Source: DASRIA01 sp038203635
Lineage (GTDB): Bacteria; Actinomycetota; Thermoleophilia; Solirubrobacterales; JBBDJG01
Reading direction: 5' to 3'
DNA: 57,244 nucleotides
Assembly (NCBI GenBank): GCA_038203635.1
Contig: JBBRDT010000008.1
Span: 1 to 57,244 of the forward strand
Below the pieces are notes generated by a model. It searched no databases, was not told the DNA's origin, and worked only from the letters and a program-made list of their open reading frames with translations. The translations under genes were made by a program, and so were the position numbers. Shown here piece after piece: positions 1 through 8,364 of this stretch (its first letter is position 1; the number at the start of each line of letters is the position of its first letter).

Positions 1-395
1 TGGCGAGCGGCGGGCACCCACTGCCGATCGTGCTGCGATCCGACGGGACCGTCGAAGCGGTGGGAGAGCCGGGGACGCTGCTGGGCGTAGTCCCCGATCC
101 GGACCTCACCTCCACCGAGATCGAGCTGTACCGCGGCGACACGGTCGTCTTCTACACCGACGGCATCACCGAGGCGCGCACTCCGGACGGGATGATCGGG
201 TTCAACGGGTTGCTGTCCGCCGTGCGTTCATGCGCGGGGTGCGCGGCCGCCGAGCTGGCCGAGCGGATCGAGCAGCAGCTGCTCGACTCCCAGAACACCG
301 AGCTGCGCGACGACGTCGCGCTCGTGGTGGCGCAGATCGCCGGCGGCGGCAACGGCCGGGTGCGCGGGGAGACCGTGCTGTCGGCGACGAACTAG
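1..395 (+). CDS. SpoIIE-type PP2C phosphatase, C-terminal fragment (5' end outside window)
   Basis: This is the end of a gene that enters from the left edge, read in the frame beginning at base 3. The first residues read ASGGHPLPIVL, which matches the A-x-A/G-G-H-x-P core of SpoIIE/RsbU-type PP2C phosphatases. Further on, VFYTDGITEAR is the conserved metal-binding block (YTDG), and LRDDVALVV is the last acidic motif of the fold. Such phosphatases dephosphorylate anti-anti-sigma factors or end two-component-like signalling chains; the sensor part, if any, lies outside the window. The stop codon is 9 bp before the convergent htpX stop. Family assignment is confident; the signal sensed is unknown. 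Confidence 0.85.
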   Translation, partial: ASGGHPLPIVLRSDGTVEAVGEPGTLLGVVPDPDLTSTEIELYRGDTVVFYTDGITEARTPDGMIGFNGLLSAVRSCAGCAAAELAERIEQQLLDSQNTELRDDVALVVAQIAGGGNGRVRGETVLSATN

Positions 396-403
396 CTGCG
401 CGT

Positions 404-1396
404 CTAGAGGCCGGTGGTGGCCATCGGCTCCTCGGGAGGGAGCTCGTGTGGCTCCTCCGGACGCGGCAGCGCGCGGCCTTGCGTGAGGTCCTCGTGGCGG
501 TGCTCGGCTCCGCCGGCCAGCTTCTCCAGGATCGCGATCCGCTCCTCCGGCGGAGGGTGCGTGGAGAAGAGCTTGGAGCTCCGCCCGCGGCCGCCCAGCG
601 GGGCAACGATCATCATGTGCGCGATCGCCGGGTTGCCGAGGGTGCGCGAGGGCTTGGTCTCGCCCGAGATCACGCGCAGCGCGGACGCGAGGCCCTGCGG
701 GTAGCGCGTCAGCTCCGCCGCCGACGCGTCCGCGACGTACTCGCGGCGGCGGCTGATCGCGACTTGGATCAGGAACGCCGCGATCGGCGCGAGGATCAGC
801 GACACGAGCACGAGCACCAGGACGATGATGTTGGCGGCGCCGCCGCCGCGATCGCGGTCGCCGCCGCCGAAGAACAGCGCGCGCGTGAAGATCCACGCGA
901 GCATCGCGATGGACCCGGCGAGCACCGCGGCCCACGTCATCAGGCGCACGTCGTAGTTGCGGATGTGGCTCATCTCGTGCGCGAGCACGCCCTCCAGCTC
1001 CTCCTCGTCGAGGCGCTCGAGTAGCCCGGTCGTGACGGCGAGGATCGCCTGCTTGGGAGTGCGCCCGGCTGCGAACGCGTTGGGCGAGTCGTCCGGCACG
1101 ATGTAGATGCGGGGCATCGGCACTCCCGCGGTGATCGCGAGGTTCTCGACCATGCGCCACAGCTCGGGCGCCTCCTCCTTGCGCTCGATGCGGCGCGCGC
1201 CCGTCACGGCCGCGATCAGGTCATCGGCCATGTACAAGTTGATGATCAGCATGAAGATCGCGATCACGACCGCGATGACCAAGGCGGCCGGCCCGAAATA
1301 CAGCGACAGCACGTAGCCGAGCCCGCCGTAGAGGACCAGGAAGCCGACCAGCAGCGCCAACGACTTCCGCTTGTTGGATGCGATCTGTTGGTACAT
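404..1396 (-). CDS. htpX: HtpX-like membrane zinc metalloprotease (M48)
   Basis: A 330-residue integral membrane protease that degrades damaged membrane proteins. Two hydrophobic segments lie near residues 11-55, and the zinc motif HEMSH is at about 140-144. A second hydrophobic pair follows at about 155-210, and the third zinc ligand is in SRRREYVAD at about 213-221. The order matches HtpX, whose usual length is 280-330. The last 60 residues are a charged, proline-rich tail. The gene lies 36 bp downstream of lemA on the same strand; lemA and M48 proteases are often neighbours, so an operon is likely. The ATG start is the only one before the first membrane segment. Confidence 0.93.
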   Translation of the reverse strand: MYQQIASNKRKSLALLVGFLVLYGGLGYVLSLYFGPAALVIAVVIAIFMLIINLYMADDLIAAVTGARRIERKEEAPELWRMVENLAITAGVPMPRIYIVPDDSPNAFAAGRTPKQAILAVTTGLLERLDEEELEGVLAHEMSHIRNYDVRLMTWAAVLAGSIAMLAWIFTRALFFGGGDRDRGGGAANIIVLVLVLVSLILAPIAAFLIQVAISRRREYVADASAAELTRYPQGLASALRVISGETKPSRTLGNPAIAHMMIVAPLGGRGRSSKLFSTHPPPEERIAILEKLAGGAEHRHEDLTQGRALPRPEEPHELPPEEPMATTGL

Positions 1397-1432
1397 CGGG
1401 CGGTCGTCCCTAGACCAAACCCGCGGCCGCCC

Positions 1433-2005
1433 TTAGGCGGACGCGGCCCCAAATGTCACCGAAGGCACTTCGCGGTCCGTCGGGTCCTCCAGCTCGAAGA
1501 ACTCGCGCTCCTTGGCATTCGCGAAGCCCGCGATGATGCTCGACGGGAACTGCTGGACCTTCGTGTTCAGGTCGCGCACGGTCATGTTGTAGAAGCGCCG
1601 CGACGCCTGGATCTTGTCCTCGGTGTCGGTGAGCTCGTTCTGCAGCTCGAGGAAGTTGGTGCTGGCCTTCAGGTCCGGGTAGTTCTCGGCCACGGCGAAC
1701 AGCTGGCGCAGCGCTCCGGTGAGCTGGTTCTCCGCCTGCGCCTGGGCCTCCGGGCCGTGCGCCGCAACCGCGTTGCTGCGGGCGGCGGTCACGTTCTCGA
1801 ACACCTGGCGCTCGTGGGACGCATATCCCTTGACCGTCTCGACCAGGTTGGGGATCAGGTCGTGCCGGCGCTTGAGCTGCACGTCGATGTCGGAGAAGGC
1901 CTCTTCGGACTGGTTCCGAAGCCGCACGATGCGGTTGAAGGTCACGACCGCGTACAGCACCAGCAGCACGATCACGACGATGAGCACGGTCAAGCCTATG
2001 GACAT
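1433..2005 (-). CDS. lemA: LemA family membrane-anchored protein
   Basis: A 190-residue protein with one N-terminal membrane helix (about residues 3-22), followed by a long helical domain containing the LemA blocks RHDLIPNLVETVKGY and TVRDLNTKVQQFPSS. The family is found across bacteria; its function is unclear and it probably acts as a scaffold or partner for membrane proteases. The start is supported by a GAGAGG ribosome-binding site 8 bases upstream of the ATG. It is the first gene of a probable two-gene unit with htpX. The 134 bp to the divergent MOSC gene would hold the promoter. Confidence 0.93.
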   Translation of the reverse strand: MSIGLTVLIVVIVLLVLYAVVTFNRIVRLRNQSEEAFSDIDVQLKRRHDLIPNLVETVKGYASHERQVFENVTAARSNAVAAHGPEAQAQAENQLTGALRQLFAVAENYPDLKASTNFLELQNELTDTEDKIQASRRFYNMTVRDLNTKVQQFPSSIIAGFANAKEREFFELEDPTDREVPSVTFGAASA

Positions 2006-2139
2006 GTCCTACCTCTCAAATGGGGAGACCCAAAGGCTAGCCGGTCGGAGCGCGGGCAGACGAGGATGGAAGGCGTTGACCGTGATGCCGCCCCCTCTTT
2101 AGGCTAACGCCGAGCCGACCAACCCCCAGGAGGCGAAGA

Positions 2140-3029
2140 ATGAACTCAGGTGAGCCTGTCGGAACAGTCCGGGCGCTGTGGCGATTCCCCGTCAAGTCGA
2201 TGCTGGGCGAGCAACTGGAAGCCGTCGACTGCAGTGAGGCCGGGATCGTCGGCGATCGCGCTTACGCAGTTCGGGACAGGGATACGGCAAGGTCGCGAGC
2301 GCGAAGCACCCAAAGCTGTGGCCCAACATGCTCGCGTGCCGGGCCTCGTTCGTCGAGGCTCCACGCCCGGCCGACGAACTTCCACCGGTGCGGATCGAAC
2401 TCGCCGACGGCACCTCGGTGATGAGCGATGCGGAGGATGTCGACGCCGTTCTGTCGCGCTTCTTCGGCCGGGACGTGGAATTGGCGCGCGCCGCGGAGAA
2501 CGGCTACACGATCGATCAGTATCACCCTGACGAGGAGAACTACGATCCTGATGGCCATCGCGACGAGGTCGTCGAAGCACAGCTCGGTGCGGCCTTCTTC
2601 AACGAGCGTGGACTCCCCTCCGCCGTTCCCGAAGGCTCGTTCTTCGACCTCTTCCCGCTCAGCGTCCTCACGACGTCGACCCTGGACCAGCTGGGCGAGC
2701 TCGAACCACAAAGCCGTTTCGACGCGCGGCGGTTTCGCATGAACGTGATCGTCGACACTCCGGCGCCTGGCTTTGTCGAGAACGAGTGGCCCGGTCGCAC
2801 GGTGGCGATCGGCGGCGACGTAAAGCTCGTTGTGGCCTTGCCGGATCCTCGCTGCGTCATGCCGAGCCTTGCGCAGGAAGACCTTCCGAAGGATTCCCGG
2901 ATCCTCAAGGCGCTCGCCCAGCACAACAGGCTCGACGTCGCGGGGGCGCTCTTTCCCTGCGCCGGCGTCTACGCCGTCGCGGCGGCCACGGGCACTATCC
3001 GCACGGGTGACAGCGTCAGCCTGGACTGA
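2140..3029 (+). pseudogene. MOSC-domain protein (YcbX-like), broken by a -1 frameshift near 2286
   Basis: Two reading frames together make one MOSC-domain protein of about 296 residues. The first starts at ATG 2140 behind a strong AGGAGG site and reads a MOSC N-terminal beta-barrel (VRALWRFPVKSMLGEQL), then GDRAYAVRDRDT. From about 2286 homology continues in another frame as GKVASAKHPKLWPNML and runs to 3029, ending in the MOSC core with FFDLFPLSVLTTSTL, DARRFRMNVIV and GDVKLVVALPDPRCVM. One missing G after ACG at 2284-2286 would restore a continuous protein. MOSC proteins bind a molybdenum cofactor sulfur site. The conserved Cys appears present (DPRCVM). The break is either a recent mutation or a sequencing error. 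Confidence 0.8.
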
Positions 3030-3053
3030 GCCGCACCAGGCTCGACGCGGTGC

Positions 3054-4466
3054 TTACGCGGTCTTGACCTCATGCACCAGCTTCGTGACCGAGTCCTTCG
3101 CGTCGCCGAACAGCATCACGGTGTTGTCCCCGTAGTAGAGCTCGTTCTCGATCCCGGCGAACCCGGGGTTCATGCTGCGCTTCAGCACCACGACCTGCTG
3201 CGCCTTGTCGACGTCGAGGATCGGCATGCCGTAGATGGGACTGCTCTGGTCCTCGCGCGCGGCGGGGTTGGTGACGTCGTTGGCGCCGATCACCAGCGCG
3301 ACGTCGGTCTGCGGGAACTCGGGATTGATCTCGTCCATCTCCTTCAAAGCCTCGTACGGCACATCGGCCTCGGCGAGCAGCACGTTCATGTGGCCCGGCA
3401 TGCGCCCTGCGACCGGGTGGATCGCGTAGCTGACCTCGACGCCCCGCTTCTCCAGCTCGTCCGTGAGCTCCTTGACGGAGTGCTGGGCCTGGGCCACCGC
3501 GAGCCCGTAGCCGGGCACCACGATCACCTTGTCCGCGTACGCGAGCATCGTCGCGACGTCGGCAGGGCTGACCTCGCGCACGGGCCGGTCGTCGGCGCTG
3601 GCTGCGCCAGGGCCGCCGGAAACCTGCGACCCGAACGCGCTGAACAGCACGTTCGCCAGGGACCTGTTCATCGCGCGCCCCATCAGGACCGTGAGGAGCG
3701 TTCCCGACGAGCCCACCAGCGAGCCGGCGATGATCAGCGAGTTGTTGTCGAGCACGAAGCCCGCGCCAGCGGCGGACAGCCCGGTGAACGCGTTCAGCAT
3801 CGAGATCACGACGGGCATGTCCGCCCCGCCCACCGGGATGATCAGCATGATCCCGAACAGGAACGCGGCGCACAGCATCAGCACGAAGAGGCTCTCGCTC
3901 TCGGGGCCGGCCGCCAGGTAGATGACGAGGAACACGATCCCGAGGAACATGCCGCCGTTGACGAACTGGTTGAACGGCAGGACGATCGGGCGGCCGGTCA
4001 TCAGCTCCTGCAACTTGGCGAAAGCGATCAGCGAGCCGGAGAAGCTGATCGCGCCGATCACGCACGCGAGCAGCGTCGGGATCAGCGTGTCGAGCGGGAT
4101 CTCACCGGGCTCGGGGATCAGGTCGTGGTACTCCGACAGCGCGACGAGCGCCACCGCGCCACCGCCGACGCCGTTGAACAGCGCCACCATCTGCGGCATC
4201 GCGGTCATCTTCACCGAGCGCGCCGAGACCACGCCGATCACCGCTCCGATCGCGATGCCGACCGCGATCAGCCCGTAGTTCTCGACATCGGGGTGAAGCA
4301 GCGTCGCGACGACCGCGATCAGCATCCCGACCGAGGCGAGCACGTTGCCCTGCCGCGCCGTGCGCGGGTGGCTCAGGCCGCGGATCCCGAGGATGAACAG
4401 CACCGACGCGACGAGGTACGCCGAGTTGATGAAGTCCAGGTCGCGAACGAAGCTGCCGGTGATCAA
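3054..4466 (-). CDS. pntB: NAD(P) transhydrogenase subunit beta
   Basis: A 470-residue protein with about eight or nine membrane helices over the first 270 residues, then a cytosolic NADP(H)-binding domain III. Diagnostic blocks are VPGYGLAVAQAQH and HPVAGRMPGHMNVLLAEA (NADP site), and GANDVTNPAA, matching the family closely in sequence and length. With the two alpha-subunit genes it forms the proton-translocating transhydrogenase, which uses the proton gradient to drive hydride transfer from NADH to NADP+. Its start overlaps the pntAB stop by 4 bp, so translation is coupled. Confidence 0.97.
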   Translation of the reverse strand: MITGSFVRDLDFINSAYLVASVLFILGIRGLSHPRTARQGNVLASVGMLIAVVATLLHPDVENYGLIAVGIAIGAVIGVVSARSVKMTAMPQMVALFNGVGGGAVALVALSEYHDLIPEPGEIPLDTLIPTLLACVIGAISFSGSLIAFAKLQELMTGRPIVLPFNQFVNGGMFLGIVFLVIYLAAGPESESLFVLMLCAAFLFGIMLIIPVGGADMPVVISMLNAFTGLSAAGAGFVLDNNSLIIAGSLVGSSGTLLTVLMGRAMNRSLANVLFSAFGSQVSGGPGAASADDRPVREVSPADVATMLAYADKVIVVPGYGLAVAQAQHSVKELTDELEKRGVEVSYAIHPVAGRMPGHMNVLLAEADVPYEALKEMDEINPEFPQTDVALVIGANDVTNPAAREDQSSPIYGMPILDVDKAQQVVVLKRSMNPGFAGIENELYYGDNTVMLFGDAKDSVTKLVHEVKTA

Positions 4467-4780
4467 GTGCTGTCCTTGGACCCGCCCTCGCCGGGCTTCT
4501 TCCGGCCTTTGAACATCTCCAGCATGCGGTCTGTGACCAGGAATCCACCGACGATGTTGATCGTCCCGAACGCAACCGCGATCGTGCCTGCGATCTTGGC
4601 GAGCGTGTCGGCATCCTCCGCGCCGACGACGATCAGCCCGCCGAGCAGCACGATGCCATGGATCGCGTTGGTGCCTGACATCAGCGGCGTGTGCAGCATC
4701 GTCGGGACCTTCGAGATCACCTCGAAGCCGACGAACACCGCCAGCACAAAGATGGTGATCTCGGTGATCAGGGGGCTCAT
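4463..4780 (-). CDS. pntAB: NAD(P) transhydrogenase subunit alpha, part 2 (membrane domain)
   Basis: A 105-residue hydrophobic protein with three or four membrane helices, starting MSPLITEITIFVLAVFVG and containing TPLMSGTNAIHGIVLLGG, the typical domain II signature of split alpha subunits. It has 4-bp overlaps with both pntAA upstream and pntB downstream. It provides half of the membrane proton channel. The split alpha1/alpha2/beta arrangement is the form found in many alphaproteobacteria and actinobacteria, rather than the fused E. coli PntA. Confidence 0.96.
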   Translation of the reverse strand: MSPLITEITIFVLAVFVGFEVISKVPTMLHTPLMSGTNAIHGIVLLGGLIVVGAEDADTLAKIAGTIAVAFGTINIVGGFLVTDRMLEMFKGRKKPGEGGSKDST

Positions 4781-5913
4781 GCGTTCACCGGACCCTCGAC
4801 CGCTTCGCGTACGCGCTCGTTCACGATCTTGCCCTCGTGCGTGACCGCCGCGCCGGCGGTGATCTCGTCCTCGAAGTCGAGGCTCAGGTTGCCCTCGGGC
4901 GCCAGGTGCTTGAGCAGGTTCACGATGTTGTTGCCGTAGAGCAGGCTTGCGTGGAACGGCATCTGGCTCGCGAGGTTGAGCGTCCCATCGATCGTGACGC
5001 CGTCCTTCACCACGACCTGTCCCGGTTCGGTCACCTCGACGTTGCCGCCGGTCTCGGCGGCCATGTCGACGATCACCGAACCCGGCTTCATCGCGCGCAC
5101 CATCTCCGCGCTCACGAGCTTCGGCGCGGGTCGGCCCGGCACGGCGGCCGTCGTCACGAGGATGTCCGCGGCGGCGACGCGGTCCGCGAGCAGCTCCTGC
5201 TGGCGGCGCTGGACATCGGCCGACACCTCCTTCGCATACTCGCCGGAGCCCGAGCCCTCGCCCTCCTGCTGCACCTCGATCTGCACGAACTTCGCGCCCA
5301 AACTCTCTACCTCTTCTTTGACCGCGGGGCGCACGTCGTAGGCCTCGACGAACGCGCCGAGGCGCTTGGCCGTGGCGATCGCCTGCAGCCCGGCGACTCC
5401 GGCGCCCAGCACCAGCACCCGGGCCGGCTTCGCGGTGCCGGCGGCGGTGATCAGCATCGGCAGGAACTTCCCGAGCGACCGCGCGCCGGCGAGCGTCGCG
5501 CGATAGCCCGCGACCACCGCCTGCGACGACAGCGCGTCCATCGCCTGGGCGCGAGTCGTGCGCGGGATCGCCTCCATCGCGAAGCTCGTGACTCCCGCCT
5601 CGGCGAGCCGCTTGACCAGGTCCGGGCTGTTGAGCGGCGACAGGAAGCCGATCAGCACCTTGCCCCGGTCCGGAGTCTCGTCCGGCCCGGGGGCAGCCAC
5701 CTTCACGATCGCGTCGGCGGCGCGGACCGCGCTCGCGTCGCCCAGGCTGGCTCCCGCCTCCTCGTATGCCGAGTCCTCGAGGTTCGCCTCGAGCCCGGCG
5801 CCGCGCTCCACCACGACCTCGAAGCCCGCATCGGCGAGCTTCTTCACGGAGTCGGGAACGAGCGCCACGCGGCGCTCACCCGGCCTCACCTCTTTAGGTA
5901 CGCCTACCTTCAT
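4777..5913 (-). CDS. pntAA: NAD(P) transhydrogenase subunit alpha, part 1 (NAD-binding)
   Basis: A 378-residue cytosolic domain I protein related to alanine dehydrogenase. It begins MKVGVPKEVRPGERRVALVP and carries the Rossmann motif LGAGVAGLQAIATAKRLGA and the family block YDVRPAVKEEVESLGAKF. It binds NAD(H) and passes hydride to PntB. I chose ATG 5913 because the family starts there. An in-frame ATG at 5943 would add ten residues (MPHRRRSPLF); it has a possible GAGAGG site, while 5913 has no visible ribosome-binding site, so the start is uncertain. It is the first gene of the pnt operon. The 150 bp upstream, shared with the divergent hydrolase gene, holds its promoter. Confidence 0.95.
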   Translation of the reverse strand: MKVGVPKEVRPGERRVALVPDSVKKLADAGFEVVVERGAGLEANLEDSAYEEAGASLGDASAVRAADAIVKVAAPGPDETPDRGKVLIGFLSPLNSPDLVKRLAEAGVTSFAMEAIPRTTRAQAMDALSSQAVVAGYRATLAGARSLGKFLPMLITAAGTAKPARVLVLGAGVAGLQAIATAKRLGAFVEAYDVRPAVKEEVESLGAKFVQIEVQQEGEGSGSGEYAKEVSADVQRRQQELLADRVAAADILVTTAAVPGRPAPKLVSAEMVRAMKPGSVIVDMAAETGGNVEVTEPGQVVVKDGVTIDGTLNLASQMPFHASLLYGNNIVNLLKHLAPEGNLSLDFEDEITAGAAVTHEGKIVNERVREAVEGPVNA

Positions 5914-6063
5914 GAAAAGGGGGGAGCGACGCCGATGCGGCATGACAGGCGCCTCTCAGGGCGCGAGACTCTACCCAAAGGCGCCGATCAAGGTCATAAG
6001 AGGCCGCAAGCTGGACGTTTCCGACCGTTTAGAGGCCTCCCGCGCGGCTACACTCCTCCCTCG

Positions 6064-6903
6064 ATGCCCACCTTCGTCCACGCCGGCCAACATCTCTCGT
6101 ACGAGGTGTACGGCGAGGGCCAGCGCAACGTCGTGCTGTTGCCGGGACTGCTGTTTCCGAGCCGCATGCACGAGCCGCTCGCGCGCGACCTCGCCAACCG
6201 CGGCAACTCCGTGATCACGCTCGATCTGCTCGGACACGGCGAATCGGACAAGCCACGGGACATGTGGCGCTACTCGATCCCGATCTTCGCCCGTGAGGTC
6301 GTCGCGCTGCTCGATCACCTCGAGCTCGACGAGGCGGTGGTCGGAGGTACCTCCCTGGGTGCCAACACGACGCTCGAAGTCGCGTCGCTTGCGCCCACCC
6401 GGGTGCGCGGCATGTTGATCGAGATGCCCGTGCTGGACAACGCGCTGCTCGCCTGTGCGATCGCATTCACGCCCCTGCTGATCGGGCTCACGCTCGGCAC
6501 GCCGATCGCCGGGCCGGTGGCATCCATCATGCGGCGGGTGCCGCGTGTGCTCGGCCACTACCCCGACGTGTTCCTCGATGTGCTGAGCCGCGAGCCGAAG
6601 CCCTCGTCCGCGGTCATGCAGGGCATCTTCTTCGGCCGCACGGCCCCGCCCCGCGAGGAGCGCAAGACCTTCGAGGCACCCGCGATCGTGCTGGGTCACC
6701 CGCGCGACGCGATCCACCCGTTCTCGGACGCGAAGATGCTCGCCGAGGAGCTCCCCAACGGCCGGCTGCTCGAGGCCAACTCGCTGTACGAGCTGCGCAT
6801 GCGACCGCGGCGGCTGACGGGCGAGATGGCCGCGTTCCTGGACGAGTGCTGGAAGCCGCGCCCGCGCCGCACGGCGCAGCGTCGCCGGCGCGCCGCTAGC
6901 TGA
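6064..6903 (+). CDS. Alpha/beta hydrolase fold protein
   Basis: A 279-residue cytosolic protein. LLPGLLFPSR is the oxyanion strand, LDLLGHGESDKP the typical loop after strand 4, and GGTSLGANT the nucleophile elbow (G-x-S-x-G, Ser near residue 96). HPRDAIHPFSD carries the expected acidic residue, but no histidine is seen where the catalytic base normally follows: the stretch reads SLYELRMRPRRL. It may be a divergent subfamily with altered or lost hydrolysis. The substrate cannot be told. Its 3' end overlaps the convergent amine oxidase gene by 8 bp. The start ATG was chosen by homology; the reading frame is open far upstream. Confidence 0.85.
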   Translation: MPTFVHAGQHLSYEVYGEGQRNVVLLPGLLFPSRMHEPLARDLANRGNSVITLDLLGHGESDKPRDMWRYSIPIFAREVVALLDHLELDEAVVGGTSLGANTTLEVASLAPTRVRGMLIEMPVLDNALLACAIAFTPLLIGLTLGTPIAGPVASIMRRVPRVLGHYPDVFLDVLSREPKPSSAVMQGIFFGRTAPPREERKTFEAPAIVLGHPRDAIHPFSDAKMLAEELPNGRLLEANSLYELRMRPRRLTGEMAAFLDECWKPRPRRTAQRRRRAAS

Positions 6904-8311
6904 CCGGTACGGTCGGCGCGGTCGCCGGAATCGCCTGCATTACCTCGCGAGCCGCGCGCTCGCCCGATTGGAGCGCCCCGTCGATGTACCCGCACCACTT
7001 CGTCGCGGTCTCCGTGCCGGCCCAGTGGATCGGCCCGATCGGCTCGCGCAGCGCCGGGCCGAACGCGGTCAGCACCCCGGGCGGCGTGTAGCCCTCGTAG
7101 CAGCCGCGGCTCCACTCCTCCTCCGCCCAGCTCTTTTCGATGAAGTGCTCCGGCCGCCCGGCCCGCGGGCCGAGGAGGTGCACGAGGTTGGCGAGCACCG
7201 CCTCGCGGCGCTCGGCTACCGACGCGCGACCGAACGACCGCGCGTGATCGCCCTCCAGGAAGCCGACCAGGATGCCCGGGGAACCGGAGGGCGGAGAGTT
7301 GTCGATGGTCAGGGTGAGCGGGCCGGTTCCGCTGACCGTGCTGCCGCTCAGACCCTCGGAGCGCCAGAACGGCTCGTCGTAGATCGCAAAGCACTTGATC
7401 ACGGCTCCCATCGGAACGCGCTGCGTGAGCTGGTCGCGGTAGCCGGGGAGCGGCGGGTCGTACCAGATGCGGCCCGCCAGCGCCGGCGGCACCGCAACGA
7501 TCGCGCGCTCGGCCCGCACGCGAATGCCTTCGCCCGTCAGCCCTACGGCGCGGGGCGACCACTCGATCCGGCGCACCGGCGCGGACAGCACCACCCGGTC
7601 CCCGAGGCTCTCGGCGACGCGCCCGGCCAGCGTGCCCGCTCCCTCCACGAAGCGATCCTGCTGCGCCCCGCCCTCGGTGTCCAGCAGCAGGTCGAAGTTG
7701 CCGGCCGAGGCGATGTAGAAGAGCAGGTGCAGCAGCGACACGTCCGCCGGCACCGCGGCCCAGACGGCCTTCACCGCGAGCTCCATCATCTCGCGCCCGG
7801 TCGGAGTCGCCATGTTGTGGCGCATCCACGACCAGACGGTCTGGCTGTCCCACTGCTTCGCCTTCGGCGCGTCCCACGGCGCCTCGGGCGGCACCCGCTT
7901 CGCCATCCGGTCGAGGCGCGCCATCGCCTGGCCGACGTCTGCCATCGCGTGCGGGCGCAGCTTCGGGATGGTGCCCCTGTAGCGGCGCACTCGTCCGCCC
8001 AGCTCGATGACGTTCTCGCCGGCGGTCCAGGTCGGGAAGGTCGCCGCGCCGTGGGCGCGGGCCAGCTCGTACAGACGGTCCTGGGTCGGCCCGACCCACT
8101 GCCCGCCGACGTCGATCCAGGCGCCGTCGCCGATCTGCCGCGACTCGAGCCGCCCACCGGCCCGGTCACGGGCCTCCAGGACCACGAACGAGCGCCCCGC
8201 ACGCTGCAGCTCGAGCGCGGCCGAAAGCCCCGCCATACCGGCGCCCACGATCGCGACGTCGGCGTCCAGGGAACGGCCATTCCGAGGGGTCACGGCCACG
8301 ACCGCAACCAT
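6896..8311 (-). CDS. Flavin-dependent amine oxidase (FAD/NAD(P)-binding)
   Basis: A 471-residue member of the flavin monoamine oxidase family. The ADP-binding motif VAIVGAGMAGLSAALELQ is at about residues 19-36, followed by LEARDRAGGR and DVGGQWVGPTQDR, the typical MAO fingerprints. The C-terminal FAD block reads PIHWAGTETATKWCGYIDGA. It would oxidise a primary or secondary amine to an imine with O2; the substrate is unknown. A GGAGGG site lies just upstream of the ATG, with spacing a little short. No secretion signal is visible, so it is probably cytosolic. Confidence 0.92.
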   Translation of the reverse strand: MVAVVAVTPRNGRSLDADVAIVGAGMAGLSAALELQRAGRSFVVLEARDRAGGRLESRQIGDGAWIDVGGQWVGPTQDRLYELARAHGAATFPTWTAGENVIELGGRVRRYRGTIPKLRPHAMADVGQAMARLDRMAKRVPPEAPWDAPKAKQWDSQTVWSWMRHNMATPTGREMMELAVKAVWAAVPADVSLLHLLFYIASAGNFDLLLDTEGGAQQDRFVEGAGTLAGRVAESLGDRVVLSAPVRRIEWSPRAVGLTGEGIRVRAERAIVAVPPALAGRIWYDPPLPGYRDQLTQRVPMGAVIKCFAIYDEPFWRSEGLSGSTVSGTGPLTLTIDNSPPSGSPGILVGFLEGDHARSFGRASVAERREAVLANLVHLLGPRAGRPEHFIEKSWAEEEWSRGCYEGYTPPGVLTAFGPALREPIGPIHWAGTETATKWCGYIDGALQSGERAAREVMQAIPATAPTVPVS

Positions 8312-8350
8312 ATCCCTCCGGGGAACTGCGAAGGACTCGGGAGCCCTTTG

Positions 8351-8356
8351 GATAAT
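8351..8356 (+). promoter_or_regulatory. Candidate -10 box (GATAAT) close to the DUF3105 start
   Basis: GATAAT lies only 8 bases upstream of the ATG at 8365. If it is a -10 element, transcription would begin at or next to the start codon, giving a leaderless mRNA. No convincing -35 box and no ribosome-binding site are seen. This is inferred from sequence only. Confidence 0.35.
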
Positions 8357-8364
8357 CTGACGTC

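Noticed and set aside
2281..2300. Programmed frameshifting to join the two MOSC frames
   Set aside because: No slippery heptamer or following stem-loop is seen, and MOSC genes are not known to use recoding.
3072..4844. Long open frame of 590 codons opposite the pnt genes
   Set aside because: It mirrors the third-codon GC bias of the real transhydrogenase genes and its translation is low-complexity Arg/His/Asp with no family features.
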